DNA of 64,000 bases from assembly GCA_003945285.1 (NCBI GenBank), contig AP019005.1, forward strand, positions 868,001 through 932,000, in the 5' to 3' direction. This stretch comes from Hydrogenimonas sp. (GTDB lineage: Bacteria > Campylobacterota > Campylobacteria > Campylobacterales > Hydrogenimonadaceae). The notes below the pieces were generated by a model. That model saw only the letters and a program-made list of their open reading frames with translations, did no database searches and was not told where the DNA came from. The position numbers and the translations under genes are program-made. Below are positions 44,744 to 53,432 of the stretch, piece by piece (positions within the stretch are counted from its first letter, which is position 1; each line of letters begins with the position of its first letter).

Positions 44744-44938
44744 TTAAGTGATAATCTTTTTTACACGTCCAACCTCTCCGCTTCTGAGGCGGACCTTTAT
44801 TCCGTGCGGGTGGGTTGCGGATTTGGTAAGAATATCCTGAATCTCCCCCTCCGTCAGTTTTCCCGTGCGCTGGTCCTCTTTGAGAACGATCAGTACGCGC
44901 ATCCCCGGAGATAGATTTTTCCGTGTTGAACCGCTCAT
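44744..44938 (-). CDS. ywbE: YwbE family protein
   Basis: A 64-residue protein of the YwbE/DUF2196 family: PGMRVLIVLKEDQRTGKLTE, ILTKSATHPHGIKVRLRSGE and VGRVKKI are typical. Function is not established; the fold is a small beta-barrel. The open frame runs up to 45223, but the ATG at 44938 has AGGAG just upstream and gives the usual family length; the extension overlaps the divergent eIF2B-like gene. Confidence 0.88.
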   Translation of the reverse strand: MSGSTRKNLSPGMRVLIVLKEDQRTGKLTEGEIQDILTKSATHPHGIKVRLRSGEVGRVKKIIT

Positions 44939-45011
44939 TTTTACTCCTGGGTCGAATTTTGATACTATAGGGTATCGGAATATCACACAGTTTTGCATTA
45001 AGTGAAAAAGC

Positions 45012-45890
45012 ATGAAAAAAGTGTTTGAATCTGAAATCAGACGACTTTCAAGAGATTCGGTACATGGAGCGACATACCTTACGCTCGAGGCTGCCCGGAT
45101 GCTTGAAGAGTTTATCGAAAACGGAGCCGATATAGATGATATCAGGGGTGCGGCTATGAAGATAGCCGAAGCCAGGCCCATGATGGCTTCGGTATTCAGG
45201 TTGGCCAACGACCTTTTGTTCAATCTTGAAGATATGCAGAGTGTGGATGGAGCTCTCCGGTTTATAGAGCGGTTTGTAGAAGAGATGGAGGTGTCGGCTC
45301 AGAGGGTGACCGATCAGGCTTCGCAGCTGGTTGCAGAGTCCGGTACCGTTATGACACACTCTTTCAGCTCTCTGGTCAAAGAGACCGTTTTGAAATCTTT
45401 GGAGTCGAATCCGTCTCTTCGCATAATCTGCACCGAATCGAGACCGAAAAACGAGGGTGTGAAGTTTGCACAGGCTCTCTGCGAAGCCGGGGCGGAGACG
45501 ATTCTCGTAACGGATGCGGCTGCCGGATATATGTGCAAAAGGGCGGATATGCTGCTGCTTGGAGCCGACGGCATCGGAAGTTTCGGGCTTGTTCATAAAA
45601 CAGGAAGTTATCCTCTTTCACTGGTCGCAAAAGAGAACGGTATACCGACTGTCGTGCTGGCGGGAAGAGAGAAGATCTGGCCTTTCAAACTCGAAAGAGT
45701 GGTCGAACCGCCGAAACCTGCCGGTGAAATAGCGGAAAAGGGTTGCTTCGAAAGGGTGAACCTATATTTCGACACCACGCCTTTGAAGTTTATAGATAGG
45801 GTTGTGACGGAGATCGGTATTCTCGATCGTAACCGGATAGAAGCTCTTTCCAAAGAGACTCCTCTCCACCCTCTGCTTGCCTCAGAGTGA
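45012..45890 (+). CDS. eIF2B / ribose-1,5-bisphosphate isomerase-fold protein
   Basis: A 292-residue protein of the eIF2B alpha/MtnA/R15P-isomerase superfamily: an N-terminal helical domain (about 1-110) and a C-terminal Rossmann-like domain. The loop that carries the catalytic cysteine in MtnA and R15P isomerases (THC) reads VMTHSFSSLV here, like the non-catalytic eIF2B regulatory subunits. The acidic position is kept (LLGADGIGS), but the usual N-K-G is HKTGS. Isomerase activity is therefore doubtful. Its end overlaps the convergent pncB by 9 bp, and pncA follows, which hints at a link to NAD or phosphoribose metabolism. Confidence 0.8.
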   Translation: MKKVFESEIRRLSRDSVHGATYLTLEAARMLEEFIENGADIDDIRGAAMKIAEARPMMASVFRLANDLLFNLEDMQSVDGALRFIERFVEEMEVSAQRVTDQASQLVAESGTVMTHSFSSLVKETVLKSLESNPSLRIICTESRPKNEGVKFAQALCEAGAETILVTDAAAGYMCKRADMLLLGADGIGSFGLVHKTGSYPLSLVAKENGIPTVVLAGREKIWPFKLERVVEPPKPAGEIAEKGCFERVNLYFDTTPLKFIDRVVTEIGILDRNRIEALSKETPLHPLLASE

Positions 45891-47222
45891 CTTCTCCACT
45901 CTCTTCACCAAAGAGGTGAGTCCGGGACTGAGCTTCGGCGTCAAAGTACGGTTGCTCTTAATCTCTCTCATCTCAGGCGGCAGGGAGTCGAAACTTTTTT
46001 GCGCCTTTTGACGTATGAGCTCCAGCGGAGCGGGCTCAATGAGAATCTCTCCGTTTCGCATATACTGCCTCATCAGAGGGGTGCCCCCAACCGTTTCGTC
46101 ACGTAGAGCCAGTGTGTCCTCCTCCAAGAGCCCATCTCTGAACTTTCGGTATATCTGTTTTTTTGAAGGGAGTGTCACCTTATGGGGACTGAATTTCATC
46201 CTGGGTATGCCGTTGTACTCGACGAGTTTGTATGCGCAGTCCAGATAGGGTGTGTCGGCGGATACGACAAGTTCGGTGCCCACCCCCCAGCCGTCTACCG
46301 GAGCTCCCTTTTGCAGCAGATTTTTGATCTTGAACTCGTTCAATCCTCCGCTGACGAATATCATGGCATCTTTGAATCCGGCATCGTCGAGCATCTTTCT
46401 GCTACGCTTTGCAAGCTCTTCGATATCTCCGCTATCGAGACGAACCCCTTTGAAATTTTTCAGACCGCACTTCCTTGCAGCCTCGATAGCGTTTTTTACG
46501 CCGTTTAGCGTATCGAAAGTGTCGACTAGAAGTATCGAGTTGTCCGGGTAGGTTTTGAGAAAATGGGTGAAGGCATCCAACTCGCTGTCGTGGGCCAGCA
46601 CATAGGAGTGGGCCATCGTACCGAATGCCGGTATGCCGAACGTTTTGGAGGCCAGAACGTTGGAGGTGCCTGCGAAACCGCCTATGTATGAGCTTCTGGC
46701 GGCTTTCATCCCGGCATCGGTTCCGTGTGCACGCCGGAGACCGAAATCTACAAGCGTCGTCTCCCCCGCCACGCTGCGGCATCGCATCGCTTTGGTGGCC
46801 GTAAGTATGCTTATCTGCATAGTGTTTATTATGAATGTCTCTACAAGTTGTGCCTCGATCAGGGGGGCTTCTACGGTTATGAACGGTTCGTTTTCAAAGA
46901 GTATCTCCCCCTCATCCACCGCATATACGTCGCCGCTGAATCTGAATCTTTCCAGATAGTGCAGAAAGTCGTCGCTGAACCTTCCGCTACTTGCGAGAAA
47001 CTCTATCTCTTCATCCGTAAATCTGATCTTTTTCAGATAGTAGAGTACCTGTTCCAACCCCGCACTGACCAGGTATGAGCGGTGTCGGGCTCTTCTGGAG
47101 AAGAAGTCGAAAACAGCCGTTTCGTTCATACCGGCGTCGAAATAGCTCTGTGCCATGGTGAGTTCATAGAGATCCGTAAGAAGAGCCATGTTACTGTCGT
47201 TTACAAAACCGAATTTCATCAT
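45882..47222 (-). CDS. pncB: Nicotinate phosphoribosyltransferase PncB
   Basis: PncB converts nicotinate and PRPP to nicotinate mononucleotide in NAD salvage. The 446-residue protein has ALLTDLYELTMAQSYF at the N terminus, VDFGLRRAHGTDA (near residue 160), GTMAHSYV with the active-site histidine, LVDTFDTL and VRLDSGD. Two adjacent ATGs (47222 and 47219) are possible starts. It is divergent from the nicotinamidase gene, so both salvage enzymes share one promoter region. Confidence 0.95.
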   Translation of the reverse strand: MMKFGFVNDSNMALLTDLYELTMAQSYFDAGMNETAVFDFFSRRARHRSYLVSAGLEQVLYYLKKIRFTDEEIEFLASSGRFSDDFLHYLERFRFSGDVYAVDEGEILFENEPFITVEAPLIEAQLVETFIINTMQISILTATKAMRCRSVAGETTLVDFGLRRAHGTDAGMKAARSSYIGGFAGTSNVLASKTFGIPAFGTMAHSYVLAHDSELDAFTHFLKTYPDNSILLVDTFDTLNGVKNAIEAARKCGLKNFKGVRLDSGDIEELAKRSRKMLDDAGFKDAMIFVSGGLNEFKIKNLLQKGAPVDGWGVGTELVVSADTPYLDCAYKLVEYNGIPRMKFSPHKVTLPSKKQIYRKFRDGLLEEDTLALRDETVGGTPLMRQYMRNGEILIEPAPLELIRQKAQKSFDSLPPEMREIKSNRTLTPKLSPGLTSLVKRVEKSL

Positions 47223-47228
47223 GTTGAA

Positions 47229-47241
47229 AGTATAGTATACT
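47229..47241. promoter_or_regulatory. Symmetric divergent -10 region between pncB and pncA
   Basis: AGTATA and TATACT are perfect inverted repeats around a central G. Read on either strand each gives a TATACT -10 box, so one 13-bp palindrome could serve both pncB (minus) and pncA (plus), or be an operator for joint control. The pncA side then has AAAGGAGG as ribosome site. Confidence 0.45.
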
Positions 47242-47297
47242 TTTTCATAAGTTCAGAAGTCTGTACAAAGTGACACTTTCCGAAAGGAGGAGAGAAG

Positions 47298-47894
47298 ATG
47301 AAGATTGCGATTACGGAAAATGACGCACTTGCGGTTGTCGATATGCAAAGAGACTTTATGCCCGGTGGAGCTCTGGCGGTGCCGGGTGCCGACAGAATAG
47401 TCGATAGAGTCAACGACTATATCAGGATTTTCGAAAAAAGAGGGCGGCCCGTCTACTTTACAGGGGACTGGCATCCCGAAAAACATATATCATTCAAGGC
47501 AAACGGCGGTATATGGCCGGTCCACTGTCTGCAGGGGAGTCCGGGAGCCGATTTTTGCGACGGCCTCTATGTGCCTTCGGATAACAGGTTCATAATTTCG
47601 AAAGGTGTTTCGGAAGATTTCGACGCCTATTCCGCATTTCAGGGAACGGCTCTAAGGAAACTGCTTGCCGAAAGAGGGGTAAAGAGGCTCTATGTATGCG
47701 GGATCGCGACAGATTACTGTGTAAAAGAGACGCTGCTTGGAGCTGAAAATCTTGGCTTGAGGACCGTTTTACTATCTGATGCGGTGAAAGGTGTCAATAC
47801 AGTTAAAGGAGATTCCGAATCTGCCGTATCGAAAATGTTGGGTGCAGGAGCGGTAGCCGCGGTTTTCGATGATCTGGGGTATAGCTTTAGATAG
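47298..47894 (+). CDS. pncA: Nicotinamidase PncA
   Basis: PncA hydrolyses nicotinamide to nicotinate. The 198-residue isochorismatase-fold protein shows the catalytic triad: D in VVDMQRDFMPGGAL, K in the IISKGV segment and C in YVCGIATDYCVKETLLGA. The metal site DWHPEKHISF is also present. A strong AAAGGAGG precedes the ATG. Together with pncB it closes the nicotinamide-to-NaMN salvage route. Confidence 0.96.
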   Translation: MKIAITENDALAVVDMQRDFMPGGALAVPGADRIVDRVNDYIRIFEKRGRPVYFTGDWHPEKHISFKANGGIWPVHCLQGSPGADFCDGLYVPSDNRFIISKGVSEDFDAYSAFQGTALRKLLAERGVKRLYVCGIATDYCVKETLLGAENLGLRTVLLSDAVKGVNTVKGDSESAVSKMLGAGAVAAVFDDLGYSFR

Positions 47895-47968
47895 CAGCGG
47901 CTCCGGCCCTTTTTAAGATTCCGGTCATATATCGATTTCTTTGCGGTAGACTCTATACCATCTGAAAA

Positions 47969-48166
47969 ATGTTGAAGAGAACCGGAGCGTCAGACTATCT
48001 CCATATAAGTGTCGACTTCACAGATGTGCGGGTAGGCTGAATGGTGGCATTTCTAAAGAGCCAGACAGACCAGTATGTCAAAGATAGAGAGTGCCTGATG
48101 AAGTGGCTACCCGACTACGATTCAAACGAATCGAAAGCGTTGGACCTTCTTAAAGCGAAGCTTTGA
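47969..48166 (+). pseudogene. Possible gene remnant split by an in-frame TGA
   Basis: In the 281-bp gap between pncA and plsC an open frame from the ATG at 47969 runs 23 codons to a TGA at 48038-48040. It continues in the same frame as a 41-codon open frame from the ATG at 48041 to 48166. The second part has protein-like composition (FLKSQTDQYVKDRECLMKWL). I recognise no family, and no ribosome site is obvious. It is either a small unknown gene or the end of a decayed one. Nothing else is seen in this gap. Confidence 0.3.
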
Positions 48167-48175
48167 ATATAGGGG

Positions 48176-48883
48176 CTACCGGCTCAGACTCTCTCTTTCA
48201 AGCTCTTGGTCTATCCTCTCCTGCATCTCGGCCCTAAGCCGCTCATACCAGTCGGCCGGGGCTTCCTTCGTATCTATGGATGGGAGAAATATCACTTTGA
48301 CACTTCCGCCTATGGAGGTTTGCTCATGCTCGTTTACCACTCTTTTGCTTCCTACGATAACCACCGGCTGAACTACCAGCCCCAGCTTTTCCGCTATAAA
48401 TTTGCCCCCCTCTTTGAAGGGCAGCAGCTTCTGCCCTTTCGCCCTGGTGCCTTCCGGAAAAAGGGCGACAGGCCTGTGGAGCTCGTTTATCGACCTTTTT
48501 ACATCTTTGAGAAGTTTTATCAGGCCTCTTTTGTCGCTTCTGTCCACGGCTATCATCTCCGCATTACTCAGCAGGTTTCCGAACCATGGAACTTCGAAGA
48601 GTTCTCTTTTCGCAACCCAGTTCAGGTTGATAGGAAGCAGGGCCTCCATCGTGATAATGTCGACTATTCCCTGATGGTTTAGGAGATATAGCTGCGCTTT
48701 CGGATCAGGCTCTCCTACCTTTTCGATAGCTGCAAACATCAAAGCCATCATAGTTTTGTTGCCGTAGTGTAGAATTTTCTCTTTGTGGCGCGGAAACAGT
48801 TTCAACAGCGGTATCATAAGAGATACTACCAGAGAGATGACAAAAGCGGAGTAGTAGAATCTAATTCGAGCAAAGATCTTCAT
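48176..48883 (-). CDS. plsC: 1-acyl-sn-glycerol-3-phosphate acyltransferase PlsC
   Basis: PlsC adds the second acyl chain to make phosphatidic acid. The 235-residue membrane protein has an N-terminal hydrophobic anchor (about 9-28), the catalytic NHQGIVD (HxxxxD) near residue 69 and the acyl-acceptor motif FPEGTRAKG near 142. It overlaps the upstream SH3-like membrane protein gene by 23 bp. Confidence 0.94.
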   Translation of the reverse strand: MKIFARIRFYYSAFVISLVVSLMIPLLKLFPRHKEKILHYGNKTMMALMFAAIEKVGEPDPKAQLYLLNHQGIVDIITMEALLPINLNWVAKRELFEVPWFGNLLSNAEMIAVDRSDKRGLIKLLKDVKRSINELHRPVALFPEGTRAKGQKLLPFKEGGKFIAEKLGLVVQPVVIVGSKRVVNEHEQTSIGGSVKVIFLPSIDTKEAPADWYERLRAEMQERIDQELERESLSR

Positions 48884-49997
48884 TTTTCACCCATCCTATA
48901 GTGCTGTTCGGAAGCTGGATTTTCGTATAGTTCTCATTTCCGTTCATCTTCTTCGCCTCTGTCCGCTCATAAAGTGTCATGAAAGGTGTGCTCTGCATCG
49001 TAGGAAGAAGGTAGAGTCTGCTTTGCGGTTTGATACATACGCTTTTGAGTGGAATTAGATATGTCACGAGATATGCCCCAGCAAGCATGATGAGCAGAGG
49101 GTAGATCCAGCTTTTGCGTACTGCCCAAAGGATTAACCAGAGAGTGATGAAAAAGGCGGTCGTGGCGATTTTGAATTTTGTAAATTCACTTGCCTGCGGG
49201 TCGAGATTGCTCTGGGTACTTACGCTGCTCCGCTTTACGATTATGGGAACACGAAACTTTTCGTATCTGTTTTTTTCCAGGTTGAAATAGCTGAATGTAA
49301 GCTGTTCCAGCCCCGCTGGATATACGGCGTAGTAGAAAAGGGTAGTGTCGTTGATATCTCCGCTGAACGAGTCTATCCCCTGGTTCGTAGAGTTTTGAAG
49401 ATGGAAATCGTCGAAATTGCCGTAATCGATCTTCAGTTGAAGAGCGAGTATGTTGCTGTCGCCGGTATATGTAGAAGCCTGGTAGTTGATCAGTTCCATC
49501 CTCTTCGCCAGAACATTGCAGAACTCTTTCGGCGGATTGAGACGGACGGCCCTTACAGTTTCTCCGCCGGCTTGATACTCTCCTTGCGGTTCGTCGGAAT
49601 AGGCGGCTATGAAGTATGGTAGACGTATAGGGCTACCGGTAGCTTTGAAGTAGTATGCTAACCTGCTTATCGCTTTCGGCTCGATCGTCTCGGGCTCTTT
49701 TATGAGCCGAATATTTCTTCCCCCCTCCAGACGTATATAAAGGGGTCGCTCTCTTTCGAGAGATGTCACTTTCACCGTAACGGGGAATATCTGGCCCACA
49801 TAGATCTTTTCGGGCAGTTTCTCGATATTGAGATATATTAACTGTTCGGCAGAGCCTGGAGTCTCGTTTATATCTTCACTCCGGAGCTCCAGGGAATCAG
49901 TAGAGTCAGGAAAGACCGACGGCTCCGTCTGTGCACCGAAGAGCACTCCTGTCAGAATAGAAAGGGCCAGGATGGAGCGGAAGTATAGAGAGATCAC
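48861..49997 (-). CDS. Membrane protein with periplasmic domain and C-terminal SH3-like domain
   Basis: A 378-residue protein: signal peptide (about 1-21), a periplasmic beta-rich region (about 50-260; LPEKIYVGQIFPVTVKVTSL resembles the immunoglobulin-like start of BatD-type proteins), two membrane helices (about 279-312) and a C-terminal periplasmic SH3-like domain (about 325-378; YTKIQLPNSTIGWVKNEDLC). I know of no assigned function; similar proteins occur across Campylobacterota next to plsC or pur genes as far as I recall. It abuts purQ. Confidence 0.6.
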   Translation of the reverse strand: MISLYFRSILALSILTGVLFGAQTEPSVFPDSTDSLELRSEDINETPGSAEQLIYLNIEKLPEKIYVGQIFPVTVKVTSLERERPLYIRLEGGRNIRLIKEPETIEPKAISRLAYYFKATGSPIRLPYFIAAYSDEPQGEYQAGGETVRAVRLNPPKEFCNVLAKRMELINYQASTYTGDSNILALQLKIDYGNFDDFHLQNSTNQGIDSFSGDINDTTLFYYAVYPAGLEQLTFSYFNLEKNRYEKFRVPIIVKRSSVSTQSNLDPQASEFTKFKIATTAFFITLWLILWAVRKSWIYPLLIMLAGAYLVTYLIPLKSVCIKPQSRLYLLPTMQSTPFMTLYERTEAKKMNGNENYTKIQLPNSTIGWVKNEDLCSN

Positions 49998-50669
49998 TTA
50001 GGAGATAAACCCTTCAAGCATTTTAATTCCGTCGTCAGAGCCGAGTATCGCCTCTATCGCCCGCTCCGGATGCGGCATGAGCCCGAAAACGTTTCGTTCG
50101 CTGTTGCAGATTCCGGCAATGTTGTCTACAGAGCCGTTCGGATTGTCGGGCTCTCCTTTGCTGTTACAGTATGTAAGCAGCACCTGTCCGTTTTCATGCA
50201 GCTTTTTCAGCCCTTCTTCCTCTATGAAATAGTTTCCTTCCGCATGGGCAATCGGGATATTGAGTATCTCTCCCTTTTTGCACCTCCTCAGGAAACGGTT
50301 GTCGATGTTTTCTACTTTCAGATACTGGTGCTTCGATACGAAGTGAAGGTTTTCGTTCCGTTTCATGGCTCCTGGGAGAAGGTGGCTCTCGAGAAGAATC
50401 TGGAATCCGTTGCAGATACCGAGAACATATCCGCCGTTATCCGCATACGCCTTTACCGCTTTCATTATCGGACTGAAGCGGGCAATGGCACCGCTTCTTA
50501 GATAGTCTCCGTAACTGAAGCCTCCAGGAACTACAACAAGTTCTGTATCGGCCGGAATCGTCTCATCTTCATGCCAGACTATGCGAACTTCGTGCCCCAG
50601 CCGTTCGAAAGCATACTTGGTGTCGAACTCGCAGTTCGTACCGGGAAACTGTGGAACGACGATTTTCAT
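49998..50669 (-). CDS. purQ: Phosphoribosylformylglycinamidine synthase subunit PurQ
   Basis: The glutaminase subunit of the FGAM synthase complex in purine synthesis. The 223-residue class I amidotransferase has [17 protein letters not shown], the nucleophile cysteine in [10 protein letters not shown] (near residue 86) and the GLMPHPERA histidine-glutamate pair. It overlaps purS by 4 bp, giving a purS-purQ pair as in organisms with split FGAM synthase. Confidence 0.96.
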   Translation of the reverse strand: MKIVVPQFPGTNCEFDTKYAFERLGHEVRIVWHEDETIPADTELVVVPGGFSYGDYLRSGAIARFSPIMKAVKAYADNGGYVLGICNGFQILLESHLLPGAMKRNENLHFVSKHQYLKVENIDNRFLRRCKKGEILNIPIAHAEGNYFIEEEGLKKLHENGQVLLTYCNSKGEPDNPNGSVDNIAGICNSERNVFGLMPHPERAIEAILGSDDGIKMLEGFIS

Positions 50670-50908
50670 TGCACTATCTCTATGGAGTAGTCTTCAATGA
50701 CGGTATTGGCCAGCAGCGTTTCGCACATCTTCTCCACCTCTTTTTCTGCTTCGTGCATGGAGGATGCCTCCATATCCAGAACGATCTGCTTGCCGACACG
50801 TACATTTTCCACATTTTCAAAACCGAGCGCACCAAGCGCGTGATGCACCGCTTTCCCCTGCGGGTCTAGAACACCCTCTTTTAGATAAACGTTTACGATT
50901 GCTTTCAT
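50666..50908 (-). CDS. purS: Phosphoribosylformylglycinamidine synthase subunit PurS
   Basis: The small subunit that bridges PurL and PurQ. Eighty residues: VNVYLKEGVLDPQGKAVHHAL is the characteristic start, followed by ALGFENVENVRVGK. The ATG at 50908 has GGAGAG upstream; the frame is open to 50959 but the extra 17 residues are not typical. It lies downstream of purC, separated by a gap of about 120 bp that holds a palindromic repeat. Confidence 0.95.
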   Translation of the reverse strand: MKAIVNVYLKEGVLDPQGKAVHHALGALGFENVENVRVGKQIVLDMEASSMHEAEKEVEKMCETLLANTVIEDYSIEIVQ

Positions 50909-51001
50909 CTGCTCTCCAGTTATATAATATTGATATTCCGTTTTATGCACGCTCTGCATACGGACTTTTGCGGCCGGAACAGTTCACACAGCGGCTCACT
51001 C

Positions 51002-51032
51002 ACTGTAGTTACGCAAAAAGCGTAACTACAGT
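51002..51032. repeat. Palindromic repeat hairpin after purC
   Basis: A perfect 13-bp inverted repeat (ACTGTAGTTACGC and GCGTAACTACAGT) with an AAAAA loop, starting at the first base after or within the purC stop codon (TAA at 51034-51032, minus strand). Its core GTTACGC-AAAAA-GCGTAAC is identical to the hairpin at 9504-9526. The outer bases differ but still pair, as expected if the hairpin is kept. It may act as an attenuator or stabiliser between purC and purS. Confidence 0.8.
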
Positions 51033-51748
51033 TACTCACTTGAAAGAATACGTCTCAAAACCTCTTCGTAGGCGAGTTTAAGGCCGCCGAGCCCCTGCCT
51101 GAAACGATCTTTGTCGAGCTTCTCGCCCGACTCCATATCCCAGAAACGGCAGCTGTCAGGACTTATCTCATCCGCAAGGATGATCTTTCCGCTGCTGTCG
51201 TAACCGAATTCCACCTTGAAGTCAACGAGATTGAGACCTTTTTTTGCGAAAAAGGCTTTGAGAATGGTGTTTATCTCCCTTCCAAGTCTCTTCAGCTCCT
51301 CAAGATCGGCTTCACTTTTAACGAGGTCTAGGATAAGGCAGTGTTCGTCATTGATCAGGGGATCGCCCAGATCGTCACGCTTGTAGTAGAACTCCACGAG
51401 TGCAAAGGGTAGAGGGGTTCCGTCTTCGATACCGAGGCGTTTCGTCAGGCTCCCTGTAGCGATGTTTCTTACAACCACCTCGATCAGAATAATATCTACC
51501 TTTTTAACCAGCATATGGTTTTCATCCGGCATATCTATGAAGTGTGTAGGTATTCCGGCGCTCTCTAGGAGTTTGAAGAGTTCGGAGCTTATTTTGTTGT
51601 TGAGTGCCCCTTTGCCTATCTCCTGGGAATGTTTTTCACCGTTGAATGCGGTCAGATCGTCTTTGAACTCGGCAACCAGCTCCTCCGGATTGTCGGTTGT
51701 GAATAGGCGTTTGGCCTTACCTTCGTACAGCAGCTCTTTTTTTGTCAT
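51032..51748 (-). CDS. purC: SAICAR synthetase PurC
   Basis: PurC joins aspartate to CAIR in purine synthesis. The 238-residue protein shows [11 protein letters not shown] at the N terminus, [24 protein letters not shown] and the [14 protein letters not shown] signature near residue 190. It overlaps ctpA by 4 bp (ATGA) and precedes purS and purQ on the same strand. Confidence 0.96.
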   Translation of the reverse strand: MTKKELLYEGKAKRLFTTDNPEELVAEFKDDLTAFNGEKHSQEIGKGALNNKISSELFKLLESAGIPTHFIDMPDENHMLVKKVDIILIEVVVRNIATGSLTKRLGIEDGTPLPFALVEFYYKRDDLGDPLINDEHCLILDLVKSEADLEELKRLGREINTILKAFFAKKGLNLVDFKVEFGYDSSGKIILADEISPDSCRFWDMESGEKLDKDRFRQGLGGLKLAYEEVLRRILSSE

Positions 51749-53070
51749 TTCTTCTCCTGTGTAATGATGATGAGTGCTCGTAGTATGTCAACCCCCTCTT
51801 TGAGTTGGTTGTCGTTGTAGAGATCCTCTTGTGTGATCAGCTTCTCTTTTGGTAGAGTCTCACTGTTTTCACTCTCTTTTTCACTCTTGCCGTCGATCTT
51901 TTCGAGCTCACCCTCGAGATGTTTTTTTAGCTCCGCCTCTTTCAGCGAAAAGTGGTTCTCTTCGACGGTGACTTTTCCGAAAGATACATTTATATCCGGT
52001 GTTACGCCTACGGCCTGTATGGTCCTTCCGCTGGGCAGATAGTAGCGTGCTATGGTGAGCCTGAGCGCTTCGGATTTGTTGATAGGCATGATGATCTGGA
52101 CGCTACCTTTTCCGAAAGTCTTTTCACCGACTATGATCGCACGTCTGTGGTCCTGCAGAGAGCCGCTGACAATTTCGCTGGCGCTGGCGCTTCCCCCGTT
52201 TACGAGTACGACTATCGGTATCTTTTTGTAGGTTCCCCTGCTGTGCGCCCTGTAAACCTGGTTCTCCTCTTTTATGCGGCCTTTCTGGGAGACTATGACA
52301 CCTTTGTCGACAAAAAGATCAACCATGCCTACCGCCTGGTCGAGCAGCCCCCCGGGATTGTTCCTGAGGTCTATTATAAGGCCTTTGGCATTGGGGTTCT
52401 CCTTGAGTGCCTTTTTAATATCGTGCACCACTTTTTTGTCGAACGAAACTACACGTATATAGAGGATATCCGTACCCACTTTCTTGGTATATACCGACTC
52501 TATCTTTATGATATCCCTGATGATGGTTATTACAAGCGGTTTCGGCTCGTTCTTGCGCACTATCGTCAGTGTTATCTTGGTTTTCGGCTTTCCTCTCATC
52601 AGAGATACCGCTTCGTCGAGCGTCATATTTAGTGTCGATTTGTCGTTGATTTTGAGGATGATATCTCCGGACTTCAGACCCGCTTTGTATGCCGGGGTCC
52701 CTTCGAGAGGTGCTATGACGGTCAGGGCGCCGTCACGCATACCGACGGTGACTCCGAGTCCGCCGAACTCACCACTTGTCTGGATCTTCATCTCCTTGAA
52801 GCTTTTTGCGTCAAGGAAAGAGGAGTGGGCGTCCAGGTTGGCCATGAGCCCTTTTATCGCCTTGTTTATTATTTCGTTAATAGTCAGGTCGTCGACATAG
52901 TACTTTTCAACCGTACCTATAACCCTTGTGAACTTGCTCAACGCTTCCAGTTTGGAAACGGTACTGTTGGTATCACTTTCGGCAAACAGGCTGGGAGTAC
53001 CTATAAGCGTCAGAGATGCAAATGTGGAAACAAACCCCGCGGCTATCAAGCCTCTTTTTCTTTTTATCAT
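51745..53070 (-). CDS. ctpA: S41 family C-terminal processing protease
   Basis: A 441-residue periplasmic tail-specific protease: signal peptide (about 1-29), PDZ domain (about 85-165; [22 protein letters not shown]) and an S41 catalytic domain with the serine in [15 protein letters not shown] (near residue 297) and a lysine in [11 protein letters not shown], the usual Ser-Lys dyad. The open frame extends to 53160, but the ATG at 53070 gives a proper signal peptide, and a minus-strand -10 box at 53121-53116 lies before it. Confidence 0.94.
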   Translation of the reverse strand: MIKRKRGLIAAGFVSTFASLTLIGTPSLFAESDTNSTVSKLEALSKFTRVIGTVEKYYVDDLTINEIINKAIKGLMANLDAHSSFLDAKSFKEMKIQTSGEFGGLGVTVGMRDGALTVIAPLEGTPAYKAGLKSGDIILKINDKSTLNMTLDEAVSLMRGKPKTKITLTIVRKNEPKPLVITIIRDIIKIESVYTKKVGTDILYIRVVSFDKKVVHDIKKALKENPNAKGLIIDLRNNPGGLLDQAVGMVDLFVDKGVIVSQKGRIKEENQVYRAHSRGTYKKIPIVVLVNGGSASASEIVSGSLQDHRRAIIVGEKTFGKGSVQIIMPINKSEALRLTIARYYLPSGRTIQAVGVTPDINVSFGKVTVEENHFSLKEAELKKHLEGELEKIDGKSEKESENSETLPKEKLITQEDLYNDNQLKEGVDILRALIIITQEKK

Positions 53071-53432
53071 CTTTTTTCCCGTATCTCTCTTGAAGTTATT
53101 GAAATTATGGAGGATATTATACCACCGCCAACTAAAAAAGCGATAAGGGGAGCCTGACAATCCGGCCTGCTTTACACTGTTTTTATCTCTTTTTATCTCC
53201 GGCTACGTTATTAGTCCCCACTACGCTGAGTATCGTTTTTCATACGTTTAGACCGGGTGTCACAACTCTTCACTCTCCGGAAGCTTGGTAGATAGAGGAG
53301 ACTTGTTTTGAGGATGATACCGGTTTTTAAGTATGATAGACTTTTGTTTAGAGAAAATGAGTAAAGAAACTTGACATAGGTAGACTAAACTTGATATAAT
53401 ACCCGCAGCTAAAACAAAAAGGAGATGTGCAA
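53071..53432. promoter_or_regulatory. ctpA/clpB divergent intergenic region
   Basis: This 362-bp stretch holds no gene that I can support. On the minus strand TATAAT at 53121-53116 is the probable -10 for ctpA. On the plus strand TTGACA at 53371-53376 and TATAAT at 53395-53400, 18 bp apart, make a consensus sigma-70 promoter for clpB, the best matched promoter in the window. Neither a CIRCE element nor an HspR (HAIR) repeat is visible, although CTTGA occurs twice around the -35 and spacer (53370 and 53390). Confidence 0.75.

Noticed and set aside
45012-45890. Calling the gene ribose-1,5-bisphosphate isomerase
   Set aside because: The catalytic cysteine position is serine and the downstream N-K-G motif is changed, so only the fold family is stated.
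53260-53432. CIRCE or HspR (HAIR) heat-shock operator before clpB
   Set aside because: Neither the TTAGCACTC-N9-GAGTGCTAA nor the CTTGAGT-N7-ACTCAAG pattern is present; the two CTTGA occurrences are in direct orientation.
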